From DASZFV01 sp036494575 (GTDB taxonomy: Bacteria; Myxococcota_A; Polyangia; Fen-1088): 64,000 bases of DNA. The notes beneath the pieces were generated by a model. The model saw only the letters and a list, made by a program, of their open reading frames with translations, was not told the origin of the DNA and made no database searches. Location: NCBI GenBank assembly GCA_036494575.1, contig DASXOE010000048.1, positions 4,457-68,456 of the forward strand. The letters are read 5' to 3'. Below, one piece after another: positions 16,631-27,506 of the stretch. A program made the position numbers and the translations under genes. Positions within the stretch are counted from its first letter, which is position 1, and every line of letters begins with the position of its first letter.

Positions 16631-16660
16631 CCTTTCTGACCTTGTCTGACGTTGTCTGAT
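16631..16660. repeat. Three tandem 10-bp repeats upstream of the porin gene
   Basis: On the plus strand three consecutive 10-bp units read CCTTTCTGAC, CTTGTCTGAC and GTTGTCTGAT. They lie 13-42 bp before the porin start. The 10-bp period matches one helical turn, which would place the same bases on one face of the DNA and suits co-operative binding of a regulator. No family assignment is possible. Confidence 0.55.
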
Positions 16661-16692
16661 CTTCGGGAAATACAAGGTCTCCGGACACATAG

Positions 16693-16729
16693 ACGCACAA
16701 TTGCGTACAGAAGCGCGCGTCTTATAACA
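16693..16729 (+). promoter_or_regulatory. Sigma-70-like promoter overlapped by a dyad operator
   Basis: TTGCGT (16701-16706) and TATAAC (16724-16729) are separated by 17 bp and face the plus-strand lipoprotein gene, about 195 bp ahead of its start. An inverted repeat ACGCA-N4-TGCGT (16693-16706) covers the -35 element, where a repressor would block RNA polymerase. This is inference from spacing and symmetry alone. Confidence 0.45.
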
Positions 16730-16748
16730 CCGCCGCCCGGAAAAGTGA

Positions 16749-16761
16749 CCCCAAATTGGGG
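16749..16761. promoter_or_regulatory. 13-bp palindrome in the divergent control region
   Basis: CCCCAA-A-TTGGGG is a perfect dyad around one central base. It lies 20 bp downstream of the putative -10 element on the plus strand. It could be a second operator half-way between the two divergent units, or a short hairpin in the leader. No matching regulator gene is adjacent. Confidence 0.4.
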
Positions 16762-16923
16762 CGGCGGGGTCTTCGTACCTGAAGCCCAGGCCGGGGCCGT
16801 GCAAAAGGCCGCCGCGAGACGCAACACTAGTGCTACTCCACCCAGTACGATAGATTCCTCAAGTAGGTGTTCGGAGCTTAGGCACGCACAGACAGCTCCT
16901 CACCGCGTCCCCCAGGAGGTTTT

Positions 16924-18756
16924 ATGTTCTCTCCCCGTCACTCGAAGACCCGTTTCCTATTCTTGTCGTCCCTGCTCTGCTTCGGCGCGGGAGCGACCTC
17001 TCTCAACTGCGGCTTCGGCAACACGACGGCGTCGCCGCAAGGTGCTGCGGGGACCAGCGGGAGCGGCTCTGCCGGCTCGACGGGCGCGGCGGGCACGGGC
17101 GGACCCGGCGCCGCAGGCGCGGGTGGACCCGGCGCGGCGGGCGCGGGCGGACCCGGCGCGGCAGGCGCGGGCGGACCCGGCGCAGCGGGCGCGGGCGGAC
17201 CTGGCGCAGCGGGCGCGGGCGGACCCGGCACCGGGGGCGTGGGCGGACCCGGCACCGGGGGCGTGACGGGTGCGGCCGGCGGCAACCTCAACCCCGGCGC
17301 GACCTTCATGAACTATGAGCTCACGGGCAGCATGCCCAAGCTGAAGGCGGTCATTCCCACGACTCACGGAACGCTCAGCTATACGAAGACGGTCATCAAC
17401 GAGCAGTTCTGGGCCGAGAGCTGCTCGATCGCGGACTACAACCACGACGGCATCGCGGACCTCTCGGCGGGCCGAAGATGGTACGAGGGCCCCGATTTCA
17501 AGAAGGTGCATATCTATCGCGGCGGCCACGACGCGTTGCCGAGGGCGGGAGCTTCCGCCGAGCTCGTCGACGGCGTCTCGGACGACTGGGCGGACTATCC
17601 GTGGGACATGGACGGGGACGGCTGGCCCGACATCATCAACATCGCGTCCTCGGACGCCGAGGAGACGGTCTCGCTCCTGCCGAGGCCGCAGACGCACGCG
17701 ACGGCGTTCTGGTACAAGAACCCCGGCGTCGCTGCGATGTTGTCTGCCGACCCGGCCGGTGTCGCCGGCCAGAACTGGGCGTCGCACATCATGCACACCG
17801 ACGTTCGCCAGGAGCAGCACGGCATGGTCGACGTCGACGGTGACGGCAAGCCCGAGATCTTCGGGGCGTGCCGGGACTGCGTGCCCACCCAGACCAAGGG
17901 CTACTACTACCAGCCCGATTGGACGAACCCGACGGGGCCTTGGAAGTACCAGGCCGTCACGCCCAAGGACATGTACCCGTTCCCGTTCGGCGGGACCGGC
18001 TGGCTGCACGGGATCGGCTTCGGCGACGTCAACATGGACGGAAAACCCGACCTCCTGGAGCGTGGCGGAGTCTGGAAGCAACAGGCCAGTCCTTCGTTCC
18101 CCGGCGGCGCGACGACCTCGAGCATCTCCTCGTGCACGTCGAATCCCGGGTCGTGCGGGTGGGTCAACACTCCTCTGTGGAACGGAGACCCGGGCGGAAA
18201 CCAGGGCGGCGCGCACATGTACGCCTACGACATCGACGGTGACGGTGACATCGACATCTTCAGCGCCGACTGGGCCCACGGCCAGAATCTGGCTTGGTAC
18301 GAGAACACCTCGCCGGACCCCAAGACCCCAACGTCCTTCGTGAAGCACTACTTCATGAAGAGCAACAGCGCGGCCGACCTGGCCGCCTACGGCCTCTTTT
18401 TCACCGAGCCTCACGCGGCGCAGGCCGTCGACATGGACGGCGACGGCGTTCCCGACATCGTGACGGGCAAGATGCGCTTCGCCCACCCCTATGACCAAAA
18501 CGATCCCGATCCGGACGGCGAGCCCTATCTCTACGTCTTCAAGACCGTCCAGGAGATGCACCCGGGCGTGTCCGGAAAGGCGCACTTCGAGCCTCATTTG
18601 GTCGACGGCTCGCCCACCGCGGCCGTGGGCGCCACGGGGATGAATGGCGGCGTTGGCGTCGGTCGTCAGCTCGCGGTCGGGCAGATCAACACCGACGGCA
18701 TCCCGGACATCTGCATTTCATCGAAGCTGGGTCTCTACGTCTTCTACGGAAAGTAG
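16924..18756 (+). CDS. FG-GAP/VCBS-repeat lipoprotein with collagen-like spacer
   Basis: The 610 aa product starts behind AGGAGG with a lipoprotein signal ending ATSLNC (Cys about 29). Residues about 35-120 are a Gly-rich spacer made largely of seven GPGAAGAG-type octapeptides. The rest is a beta-propeller of FG-GAP/VCBS repeats, each with a Ca2+-binding D-x-D-G-D or D-x-N-x-D-G core, for example YNHDGIADL, DMDGDGWPDI, DVDGDGKPEI, NMDGKPDL and DIDGDGDIDI. Such propellers usually bind carbohydrate or protein at the surface. It heads the plus-strand unit whose next genes encode a diheme cytochrome and a PQQ-like propeller. Confidence 0.82.
   Translation: MFSPRHSKTRFLFLSSLLCFGAGATSLNCGFGNTTASPQGAAGTSGSGSAGSTGAAGTGGPGAAGAGGPGAAGAGGPGAAGAGGPGAAGAGGPGAAGAGGPGTGGVGGPGTGGVTGAAGGNLNPGATFMNYELTGSMPKLKAVIPTTHGTLSYTKTVINEQFWAESCSIADYNHDGIADLSAGRRWYEGPDFKKVHIYRGGHDALPRAGASAELVDGVSDDWADYPWDMDGDGWPDIINIASSDAEETVSLLPRPQTHATAFWYKNPGVAAMLSADPAGVAGQNWASHIMHTDVRQEQHGMVDVDGDGKPEIFGACRDCVPTQTKGYYYQPDWTNPTGPWKYQAVTPKDMYPFPFGGTGWLHGIGFGDVNMDGKPDLLERGGVWKQQASPSFPGGATTSSISSCTSNPGSCGWVNTPLWNGDPGGNQGGAHMYAYDIDGDGDIDIFSADWAHGQNLAWYENTSPDPKTPTSFVKHYFMKSNSAADLAAYGLFFTEPHAAQAVDMDGDGVPDIVTGKMRFAHPYDQNDPDPDGEPYLYVFKTVQEMHPGVSGKAHFEPHLVDGSPTAAVGATGMNGGVGVGRQLAVGQINTDGIPDICISSKLGLYVFYGK
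17101..17268 (+). repeat. Seven in-frame 24-bp repeats coding GPGAAGAG-type octapeptides
   Basis: Seven contiguous 24-bp units, each starting GGACC, encode G-P-G-A-A-G-A-G or the variant G-P-G-T-G-G-V-G. They form the flexible spacer of the FG-GAP lipoprotein. Such units can expand or contract by slippage without changing frame. Confidence 0.85.
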
Positions 18757-18866
18757 CCGAGCGCGTCGCCACCGTGGTCTTTCGGCTGCCTTGGGGCGGC
18801 GATGCGTTCGTCGTACCCTTCGTGCACCACGGGTTCTCTGGACCCGTGCGGCGCTTTCGGGGTAAA

Positions 18867-18888
18867 GGAAGCTATATTTACCGCTTCC
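18867..18888. promoter_or_regulatory. Inverted repeat flanking a TATATT box
   Basis: GGAAGC (18867-18872) and GCTTCC (18883-18888) are perfect 6-bp arms around a 10-bp AT-rich core that includes TATATT. It lies 35 bp ahead of a small ORF and about 140 bp ahead of the cytochrome gene. It looks like an operator over a -10 element, but no convincing -35 box is seen. Confidence 0.35.
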
Positions 18889-18922
18889 GTTTCTCGTTTC
18901 GTCCCGTTCAGGAGGTCACATC

Positions 18923-18988
18923 ATGTCGTTGCGCCGTTCTTTGACCCGACTCGCACCGTTCGTCGCGGTCGCGCCGACAGGAGGATAG
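18923..18988 (+). CDS. Short leader ORF before the diheme cytochrome gene
   Basis: ATG 18923 is preceded by a perfect AGGAGG and a short spacer. The frame codes 21 residues (MSLRRSLTRLAPFVAVAPTG plus one Gly) and stops at TAG 18986. It has the look of the first half of a signal peptide (two Arg pairs, then a hydrophobic stretch). It may be a regulatory leader peptide or the remains of an exported protein gene cut short by mutation. Confidence 0.4.
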   Translation: MSLRRSLTRLAPFVAVAPTGG

Positions 18989-19026
18989 GGTCTCGAAGGA
19001 GACGCCTATTGGCAGGAGCACCAACT

Positions 19027-20502
19027 ATGACGGACAAGCTTGGCGCGTACCGGGAACGACTGCTCGGAGTTACAATCTCCATCCTATTTTTCATGGGTTG
19101 CAGCAGCCCATCCCCGGGGGGCACCAGCGGGACCAGCGGATCGAGCGGCACGGCGCCTGGAAGTGGAAGCAGCGGCAGCTCGGGATCGGCAGGTGCCGGT
19201 GGGGCGGGCGGCGGGCTCAAGGACGCCGGCACCGGCGGTGGTGGGACCGCCGGCGGGGGGCAAGATGGCGGACAAGACAGCGGGCAGGACAGCGGGCCCT
19301 TCGCGTGCCCCACCCTGCCCGCCCCGGGTAGCTGCGCGCCCCCGGTCGACATCCGGTGCCCCTACCCGAAGCTGAGCCAAACGGGCTGCATCGATCCGAG
19401 CCCCTTCAGCGATCCCAAGCTCCCCATCAAGATGGCGAGCGTCGTCGTTCCCTACGAGGTCAACAGTCCTCTCTGGTCCGACGGCGCGCTCAAGAGCCGC
19501 GGCATGAGGTTGCCAACGGGGGGCAAGATCCACGTCAAGGACTGCGTCCAGAACCCAACGGAGTGCGGCGTGCTCGATCCGGCCACCTTCAAGTGCTGTC
19601 TACCTCCGGCAGACGACGGCAAGTGGGTTTTCCCCGCCGGCACCGTGATGGTCAAGAACTTCATGTTTCCGGACGCGAGCCGGCCCTCCGGATACAAGCT
19701 CGTCGAGACGCGGCTCTTCGTCCACATGGACCATGTCGTCCAGGTGGAAGGGGTAAAGACCGAGTGGGTGGGCTACGGCTATCAGTGGGACGACGCCCAG
19801 ACGGACGCAACCGTCATCGGCGGCCTGGTCGACGGCAGCGACACGGGCGTGAGCGTCACGTTTCACGTCGCGCCGACGGCGAGCGCCGCCCCGCAGCCGA
19901 TCACCTGGGATTACCCGAGCCGGCTCGATTGCATCACTTGCCACACGCCGATCACGCCCGCGACGACGCCCGTCAGTGGCTACACCCTGGGGCCCGAGAC
20001 GATTCAGATGAACCGAGTCGCCACGGGCGACACGATGAACCAGATCGACAAGCTCGCCGCGCTGGGCGTGTTCGAGGCGGCGCCCGTCAAACCCTACAAG
20101 GCGCCCCTGGTGGCGCCCTACCCCGGACAGTCGGGCTCGCCCCCGCAGACGGCGACGCTGGAACAGCGGGCGCGCTCGTACTTGCACGCGAACTGTGCCT
20201 TCTGCCATCGCCCGGACGGCAAGTGGAACGGGTTCGACGTTCGCTACGACGTGCCGTTCAAGAGCACGGCCCTTTGCAACGCGGCGCCGGGGAAAGGCGA
20301 CCTGGGCGTGACGGGAGCGACGCTCCTCACGCCCAAGAACCCGATGAGCTCTCTCGTGTGGCTGCGGATGCACGCTCCCGTCGGCACCGCGACGAACGGA
20401 GGCACCGGACGCATGCCGGAGATCGCTAGCTCCGTGGTCGACACCCAGGGCACGGATCTCATGAGCCAGTGGATCACCTCGATCCCGGCTTGCCCGATGT
20501 AG
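19027..20502 (+). CDS. Diheme c-type cytochrome lipoprotein, SO2930/HNE_0200 family
   Basis: The 491 aa product begins with a lipoprotein signal (ISILFFMGCSS, Cys about 25) and a Gly/Ser-rich spacer to about residue 85. The body follows the SO2930/HNE_0200 family: VPYEVNSPLWSDGA, a FPAGTVMVKNFMFP strand, LVETRLFVHMD and GYGYQWDDAQTDA. It carries two heme c attachment motifs, CITCH and CAFCH, with MPE-type residues near the end as possible ligands. The role is electron transfer in the periplasm or at the outer membrane. ATG 19027 with GGAG upstream is preferred; the frame is open further 5' without a signal. It is 35 bp ahead of the PQQ-like gene. Confidence 0.85.
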   Translation: MTDKLGAYRERLLGVTISILFFMGCSSPSPGGTSGTSGSSGTAPGSGSSGSSGSAGAGGAGGGLKDAGTGGGGTAGGGQDGGQDSGQDSGPFACPTLPAPGSCAPPVDIRCPYPKLSQTGCIDPSPFSDPKLPIKMASVVVPYEVNSPLWSDGALKSRGMRLPTGGKIHVKDCVQNPTECGVLDPATFKCCLPPADDGKWVFPAGTVMVKNFMFPDASRPSGYKLVETRLFVHMDHVVQVEGVKTEWVGYGYQWDDAQTDATVIGGLVDGSDTGVSVTFHVAPTASAAPQPITWDYPSRLDCITCHTPITPATTPVSGYTLGPETIQMNRVATGDTMNQIDKLAALGVFEAAPVKPYKAPLVAPYPGQSGSPPQTATLEQRARSYLHANCAFCHRPDGKWNGFDVRYDVPFKSTALCNAAPGKGDLGVTGATLLTPKNPMSSLVWLRMHAPVGTATNGGTGRMPEIASSVVDTQGTDLMSQWITSIPACPM

Positions 20503-20537
20503 CAAAATCCGCTCTCTTTCTTCAGCACGAGGCGAAA

Positions 20538-22382
20538 ATGACCATGAAGCTCACCAAGGCGTCCGTAGGGCTCGCGGGGATCCTCGCACTGTTCGCGTGC
20601 TCGCCGTCGGGGAGCGGGAACCCAGGCACTGGCGTGGGGACAGCTGGCGCTGGGACGGGCGCGGCTGGCGCCGCGGGCACGACGGCGGGCGGCGGCGGCG
20701 CGGGGACGATGGGCGAGGCCGGCGCGGGAACGGCGGGCGCCGCGGGGACCACGGGCGCGGCCGGTGCGGCTGGCGCGGCCGGGACCGGCGCCGCGGGGAC
20801 CGGGGGAGCGGCCGGGACGGGCGTGGCGGGCACGGGGCCGGCCGACGAGTCGGTGCTCGAAAAGGGAAAGCGTCCGTCGCGAGACGGCAACTACGTTCAG
20901 CCCATGCTGACCACGGCAGCGGCGGCGAAGGTGATGCCGGACACGACGTTCAACGCGGCCGCGACCTTCAACGGACAGATATACGCCTCGCCCCTTTATC
21001 TGGCGAAGGGCCCTGGGGGGATGGGGATCTTCATCGCCGCCACGACGAACAATGACGTGAAGGCATTCGACGATACGGGCAAGCCGGTCTGGACGCGTAA
21101 CTTCGGCACGTATTCGTCGAGCGGGGTCTTCATGCCCAAAGGCGTCATGGGCACGCCGGTCATCGACCCCGCGGCTGGCGCCGACGGATTCGCGACGATC
21201 TACGCCTGCGCCCCTGCCGCCGCGGCGCCCGGTGGCAAGATGGATCACTACGAGGTCCACGCGATCTCCGCAAAAGACGGAACCGAGCGGACCGGTTGGC
21301 CGGCGAAGCTCGACGGCACGATCATGGCGAAGAACGACGGATTGAACCGTCCTTTCGTCCCAGGCAACCACGCGCAGCGTCCAGCGCTGTCACTGGTCAA
21401 CGGCGTCGTGTACGTCGGATTCGGAGGCCCCTTCGGTGACATCGGGACCTACTACGGCTGGGTCATCGCGGTCGACACGAAGAACCCGGCGACCGTCGCC
21501 GCGTGGTCTACGCGTCTCATGGGCGGCGCCATTTGGTCGCCGGGCGGCTTCGCTTCCGATGGCAACGGCGTGCTCATCACGACGGGCAACTACTGGCCCG
21601 GCCGTTTCACGGCGCCCATGACTTACGGAGACACCGAATCGATCATTCGGATCACCGGAATGCCGAACGCGCCGGTTCGGAGCGGTGCGTACTACCCCGT
21701 GCGCTGGAAGCAGATAGACACCGACGACCAAGACTTCGGCGCGTCCAGCGTCATGCTCCTGAACGTCCCTGGCTCGACCCATGGCAGCTATGCGGTGAGC
21801 GCGACGAAGGACGCGCACCTCTACATCGTCGGCAGCGCGATGCTCGGCATGGACGGCGGGGGCGGCGAAGACGTCGACCTGACGCTCTCGGCGAGCAACC
21901 ACTCCGCGCGCGTCTCCCCCGTGGCCTACACGACCGCCACCGGAATCCACTTCGCCCTCACCGTCGACCGAGGCCCGTACATGGGATGCCCAGCCGGCTC
22001 GAACCCGGACCCCGCCATGGCCGTCCTCATGGGCTTCACGGTGACCCCGGGCAATCCCATCACCGTGACCCAGAACTGGTGCCTCACCATCGGGGGCCCG
22101 ACGATGTTCGACGATGGCACGATCAGGAACCGGAGCGCCTCTCCCCTCGTCACGACCACGGACGGCATGAGCCAACCGATCGTGTGGGTCGCAGGGAGCT
22201 CGTCGCAAACCGCGGCCGGTACGACGGCGAATTTCCTCTACGGCGTCGACGGGGAGACCGGCAAGGTCCTCTACATGGGCGGCAATTGCCCGGGCATTCG
22301 CCAGTGGACGACTCCGATCGCGGTCAAGGGGCACATCGTCTTGGGCGGCGACGGCCGCCTTTGCTCGTGGTCTCCGCATTAA
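20538..22382 (+). CDS. PQQ-like beta-propeller lipoprotein
   Basis: The 614 aa product has a lipoprotein signal (GLAGILALFAC, Cys about 21) and a long GAAGT/GTAGA spacer to about residue 100. The rest is a propeller with PQQ-like blade features, such as VKAFDDTGKPVWTRNFG, GWVIAVDTKNPATVAAW and LYGVDGETGKVLYMGG. It may oxidise a sugar or alcohol and hand electrons to the upstream diheme cytochrome. Residues for PQQ and Ca2+ binding cannot be confirmed by eye, so a non-enzymatic scaffold is equally possible. Start ATG 20538 follows GAGGCGAAA. Confidence 0.75.
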   Translation: MTMKLTKASVGLAGILALFACSPSGSGNPGTGVGTAGAGTGAAGAAGTTAGGGGAGTMGEAGAGTAGAAGTTGAAGAAGAAGTGAAGTGGAAGTGVAGTGPADESVLEKGKRPSRDGNYVQPMLTTAAAAKVMPDTTFNAAATFNGQIYASPLYLAKGPGGMGIFIAATTNNDVKAFDDTGKPVWTRNFGTYSSSGVFMPKGVMGTPVIDPAAGADGFATIYACAPAAAAPGGKMDHYEVHAISAKDGTERTGWPAKLDGTIMAKNDGLNRPFVPGNHAQRPALSLVNGVVYVGFGGPFGDIGTYYGWVIAVDTKNPATVAAWSTRLMGGAIWSPGGFASDGNGVLITTGNYWPGRFTAPMTYGDTESIIRITGMPNAPVRSGAYYPVRWKQIDTDDQDFGASSVMLLNVPGSTHGSYAVSATKDAHLYIVGSAMLGMDGGGGEDVDLTLSASNHSARVSPVAYTTATGIHFALTVDRGPYMGCPAGSNPDPAMAVLMGFTVTPGNPITVTQNWCLTIGGPTMFDDGTIRNRSASPLVTTTDGMSQPIVWVAGSSSQTAAGTTANFLYGVDGETGKVLYMGGNCPGIRQWTTPIAVKGHIVLGGDGRLCSWSPH

Positions 22383-22445
22383 TAAGCGCGCGCCCGGCAG
22401 CTCGACGCCTGGATCAACGCTCGGCCGTTGAAGTAACCTACGGCG

Positions 22446-23105
22446 GTGGCTTCTCCCGCAGGTCCCGAACCCGGTCCTCTCGCGTCCTTACGCGCCCACC
22501 GCCTCGTCCCTGTCGTCGCGATCCGCGACGCCGACGCGGTCCTGGGGCTCGCAGAGGCGCTCGTGGCGGGTGGCCTGCCCCTCATCGAGATCACGCTGCG
22601 CACGGAGGCAGCCCCGGAGGCTCTCCGGCGCGCGTCCACCGTGAAGAACCTCGTCGTCGTCGCGGGGACCGTTACGACACCGGATCATGTCAAGCTGGCT
22701 GTCGACTGTGGCGCCAAGATGATCGTGAGCCCCGGGCTCAACACGCGCGTCGTCGAGTATTGTCTCGCGCACGATCTGCCGGTCGTGCCCGGCGTCTGCA
22801 CGCCCACGGAGATCGAGACGGCGCGCAACCTCGGCCTCAAGACGCTGAAGTTCTTCCCCGCCGAGGCCTACGGTGGCGTGCGCACGCTCAAGGCGCTCGG
22901 CGACGTCTACAAGGACTTCAGCTTCGTGCCCACGGGCGGCGTCAATCTGCAAAATCTGGGGGACTACCTCAAGCTCCCCATCGTCCTGGCGTGCGGCGGC
23001 TCCTGGATGGTCCCCGCCGACGCCATCAACGACCGCCGCTTCGGCGACGTCGAAAAGCTGGCCCGCGACGCCGTCGCGCTCGTCGAGACGCTCGCGCTGG
23101 CGTGA
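22446..23105 (+). CDS. eda: 2-keto-3-deoxy-6-phosphogluconate (KDPG/KHG) aldolase
   Basis: The 219 aa class I aldolase has the standard Eda motifs. IEITLRTE (Glu about 48, Arg about 52) supplies the catalytic acid/base, and TLKFFPAEAYGG contains the Schiff-base lysine (about 135). The phosphate-binding loop FVPTGGVNLQN is also present. It cleaves KDPG to pyruvate and glyceraldehyde-3-phosphate, the last step of the Entner-Doudoroff or sugar-acid route. Together with the lactonases on the opposite unit this suggests the locus degrades an aldose through aldonic acid; the dehydratase and kinase steps are not in this window. GTG start. Confidence 0.92.
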   Translation: MASPAGPEPGPLASLRAHRLVPVVAIRDADAVLGLAEALVAGGLPLIEITLRTEAAPEALRRASTVKNLVVVAGTVTTPDHVKLAVDCGAKMIVSPGLNTRVVEYCLAHDLPVVPGVCTPTEIETARNLGLKTLKFFPAEAYGGVRTLKALGDVYKDFSFVPTGGVNLQNLGDYLKLPIVLACGGSWMVPADAINDRRFGDVEKLARDAVALVETLALA

Positions 23106-23135
23106 CGGCCGTCGGGGCGTCCCGCCCCACCCCCG

Positions 23136-23465
23136 TCAGGGCGCGCTGGCGAGGAGGTCGTAGCCGCGCCAGAGGGCCTTCTTCGTGAGGCCCGAGAGCT
23201 TGGGCCAGGCCACGTCGTGGTCGGCGCTCTTGGACCAGAGCCGGCGGTTCGCCTCCGAATCGAAGACGAAGTTGATCTGGTAGTTCAGCTCGGTCGGAGA
23301 GGCCTCGATCTCGGCGGCCTGCGCGGGCGCGTAGAACCGGAGGAGCTTGACGTTCTGAAAGCCCTTCTGCTTGCGCAACGCGGGCTCGAAGACCTCGGCG
23401 TAGGTCTTCTCGAACGCGGCGCGCTTGTCGTCGGCGACTTCAAAGAGCAGCTGAAAGAGAATCAT
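23136..23465 (-). CDS. Small dimeric alpha-beta-barrel (ABM-like) protein
   Basis: This 109 aa protein has the length and strand-helix-strand pattern of stress-responsive/antibiotic-monooxygenase-like dimeric barrels: an opening strand ILFQLLFEV, a helix KRAAFEKTYAEVFEPALRKQ, a GFQNVKLLRFY strand and a later YQINFVFDSEANRRLW segment. Function cannot be assigned further. Its ATG lies inside the end of the upstream gene (26 bp overlap), so the two are probably translationally coupled. Confidence 0.65.
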   Translation of the reverse strand: MILFQLLFEVADDKRAAFEKTYAEVFEPALRKQKGFQNVKLLRFYAPAQAAEIEASPTELNYQINFVFDSEANRRLWSKSADHDVAWPKLSGLTKKALWRGYDLLASAP

Positions 23466-24510
23466 GCGTCCCTCCTGCCGGCGTTTCTACCATGCGGCCG
23501 AGCAGCACGGCCGCTTGGTCAGGCGCAGGGGCGGGACTTCCCAGCAGGTCAGCCACGATCTGGCTCGCGGCGGCGTAGGTGAAGCCGGAGCGCTCCCAGG
23601 TGCCCTCGAGCGGGAACGGATCGAAGGGCTCGACGAGCATCAGATTCCCGCCCGCGGGCGCCGCCTCGAGGCCGAGCAGCGCCGCGACGCGTTCGGCATT
23701 GTCGACGTAGGCGGTCACGACGGGCGGCAGGGCCGCGTCGAGGAGCGCCGCTGCCCCCGCTCGGCCGGTCAGGGCGAACGGTGCGCCGCAGCCGCGCAAG
23801 GCCGCCAGCGCGCCAGGCACGCCGTGCGGGTGGGCGAAGCCGAGGGCCCGGTGGGCCTCGGCGAAGTCGTAGTCCTCGGCCCAGCGCCGCACGAGGCGCG
23901 CACGGTGGACGGCCACGACGGGCCCGTGCGGCTCGCGTTCGAGGAGCTCCTCGCGGTCGAACAGGTCGAGGAGCCGCGAGACGTACCCGGGGTCGGTCGC
24001 CGCCTGGGCAGCGAGCCTCCGGACGCCGAACGGCGGGACGCCGTCGACGAGCGCCCGCACGAGCCGGCTGGCTTTGGCGGCGTGCAGCGAGCGTGTCGAG
24101 CGCGGCGCCGCCCAGGGGCTGCGGTCCTCGCCGCGCATCTGGATGAGGACCGTGGGCCGCTCGAGCACGAGGCGCATGTTGCCGCACAGGTCCACGTACC
24201 CGAGCCCCTCCTCGGCGAGCCGCTCACGGGTTCGGGCGCCCAGGAAGGGCGCGATGAGCACGAAGGCGTCGGCGGCCGCCGACTTGAGCGCCGCCGCGAC
24301 CTGGGGCACGAGGCGCGGATCGAGCTGCCGGCGCGCGCCGATGGCCAGCGCGGCGCAGGTCCCGGCGGGCGTCCGGATGATCAGCCGGGCGGCCGAAAGG
24401 TCGTTGGTCTTGACGGAGACCGTCGTCGTCCAGTGGCCGGGGAGGCAGCGCTGAATCTGCTCGACGGCCTGGCGCAAGACCACGTTGTCACTGGGGGCAG
24501 CGTTGCTCAT
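23440..24510 (-). CDS. Winged-helix AbiEi-like antitoxin/regulator
   Basis: The 356 aa product resembles proteins annotated as type IV toxin-antitoxin AbiEi-family antitoxins. It has an N-terminal domain with LIIRTPAGTCAAL and YVDLCGNMRLVLERP, a winged-helix region near residues 140-190 (KASRLVRALVDGV, then DPGYVSRLLDLFDREELLERE), and a C-terminal nucleotidyltransferase-antitoxin-like region (TGRAGAAALLDAALPPVVTAY). No AbiEii-type nucleotidyltransferase toxin is adjacent; the coupled gene is a dimeric-barrel protein. A stand-alone transcription regulator is therefore as likely as an antitoxin. ATG 24510 is chosen over TTG 24549; neither has a good ribosome binding site. Confidence 0.62.
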   Translation of the reverse strand: MSNAAPSDNVVLRQAVEQIQRCLPGHWTTTVSVKTNDLSAARLIIRTPAGTCAALAIGARRQLDPRLVPQVAAALKSAAADAFVLIAPFLGARTRERLAEEGLGYVDLCGNMRLVLERPTVLIQMRGEDRSPWAAPRSTRSLHAAKASRLVRALVDGVPPFGVRRLAAQAATDPGYVSRLLDLFDREELLEREPHGPVVAVHRARLVRRWAEDYDFAEAHRALGFAHPHGVPGALAALRGCGAPFALTGRAGAAALLDAALPPVVTAYVDNAERVAALLGLEAAPAGGNLMLVEPFDPFPLEGTWERSGFTYAAASQIVADLLGSPAPAPDQAAVLLGRMVETPAGGTHDSLSAAL

Positions 24511-24664
24511 CTTGGACAACAGCCTCACTCCGGACAACGGTCGGGTCAAAAAAGCCGCCGTTTCCGCGCCCCTCCCTCACACGGTTGTGGCTGAGACGGC
24601 GCCACCTCGGGTAAAGTGACACCTCAGCCTCGCGTCGCCGGGCCCGCGCGTCAGGGAGACGTTC

Positions 24665-27442
<2,778 letters not shown>

Positions 27443-27506
27443 TGCACTCCTGAGCGCACTCCTAGAGCGAGCCCGGCCGCCCGACTGATGGTAACTTCAT
27501 CGACCG

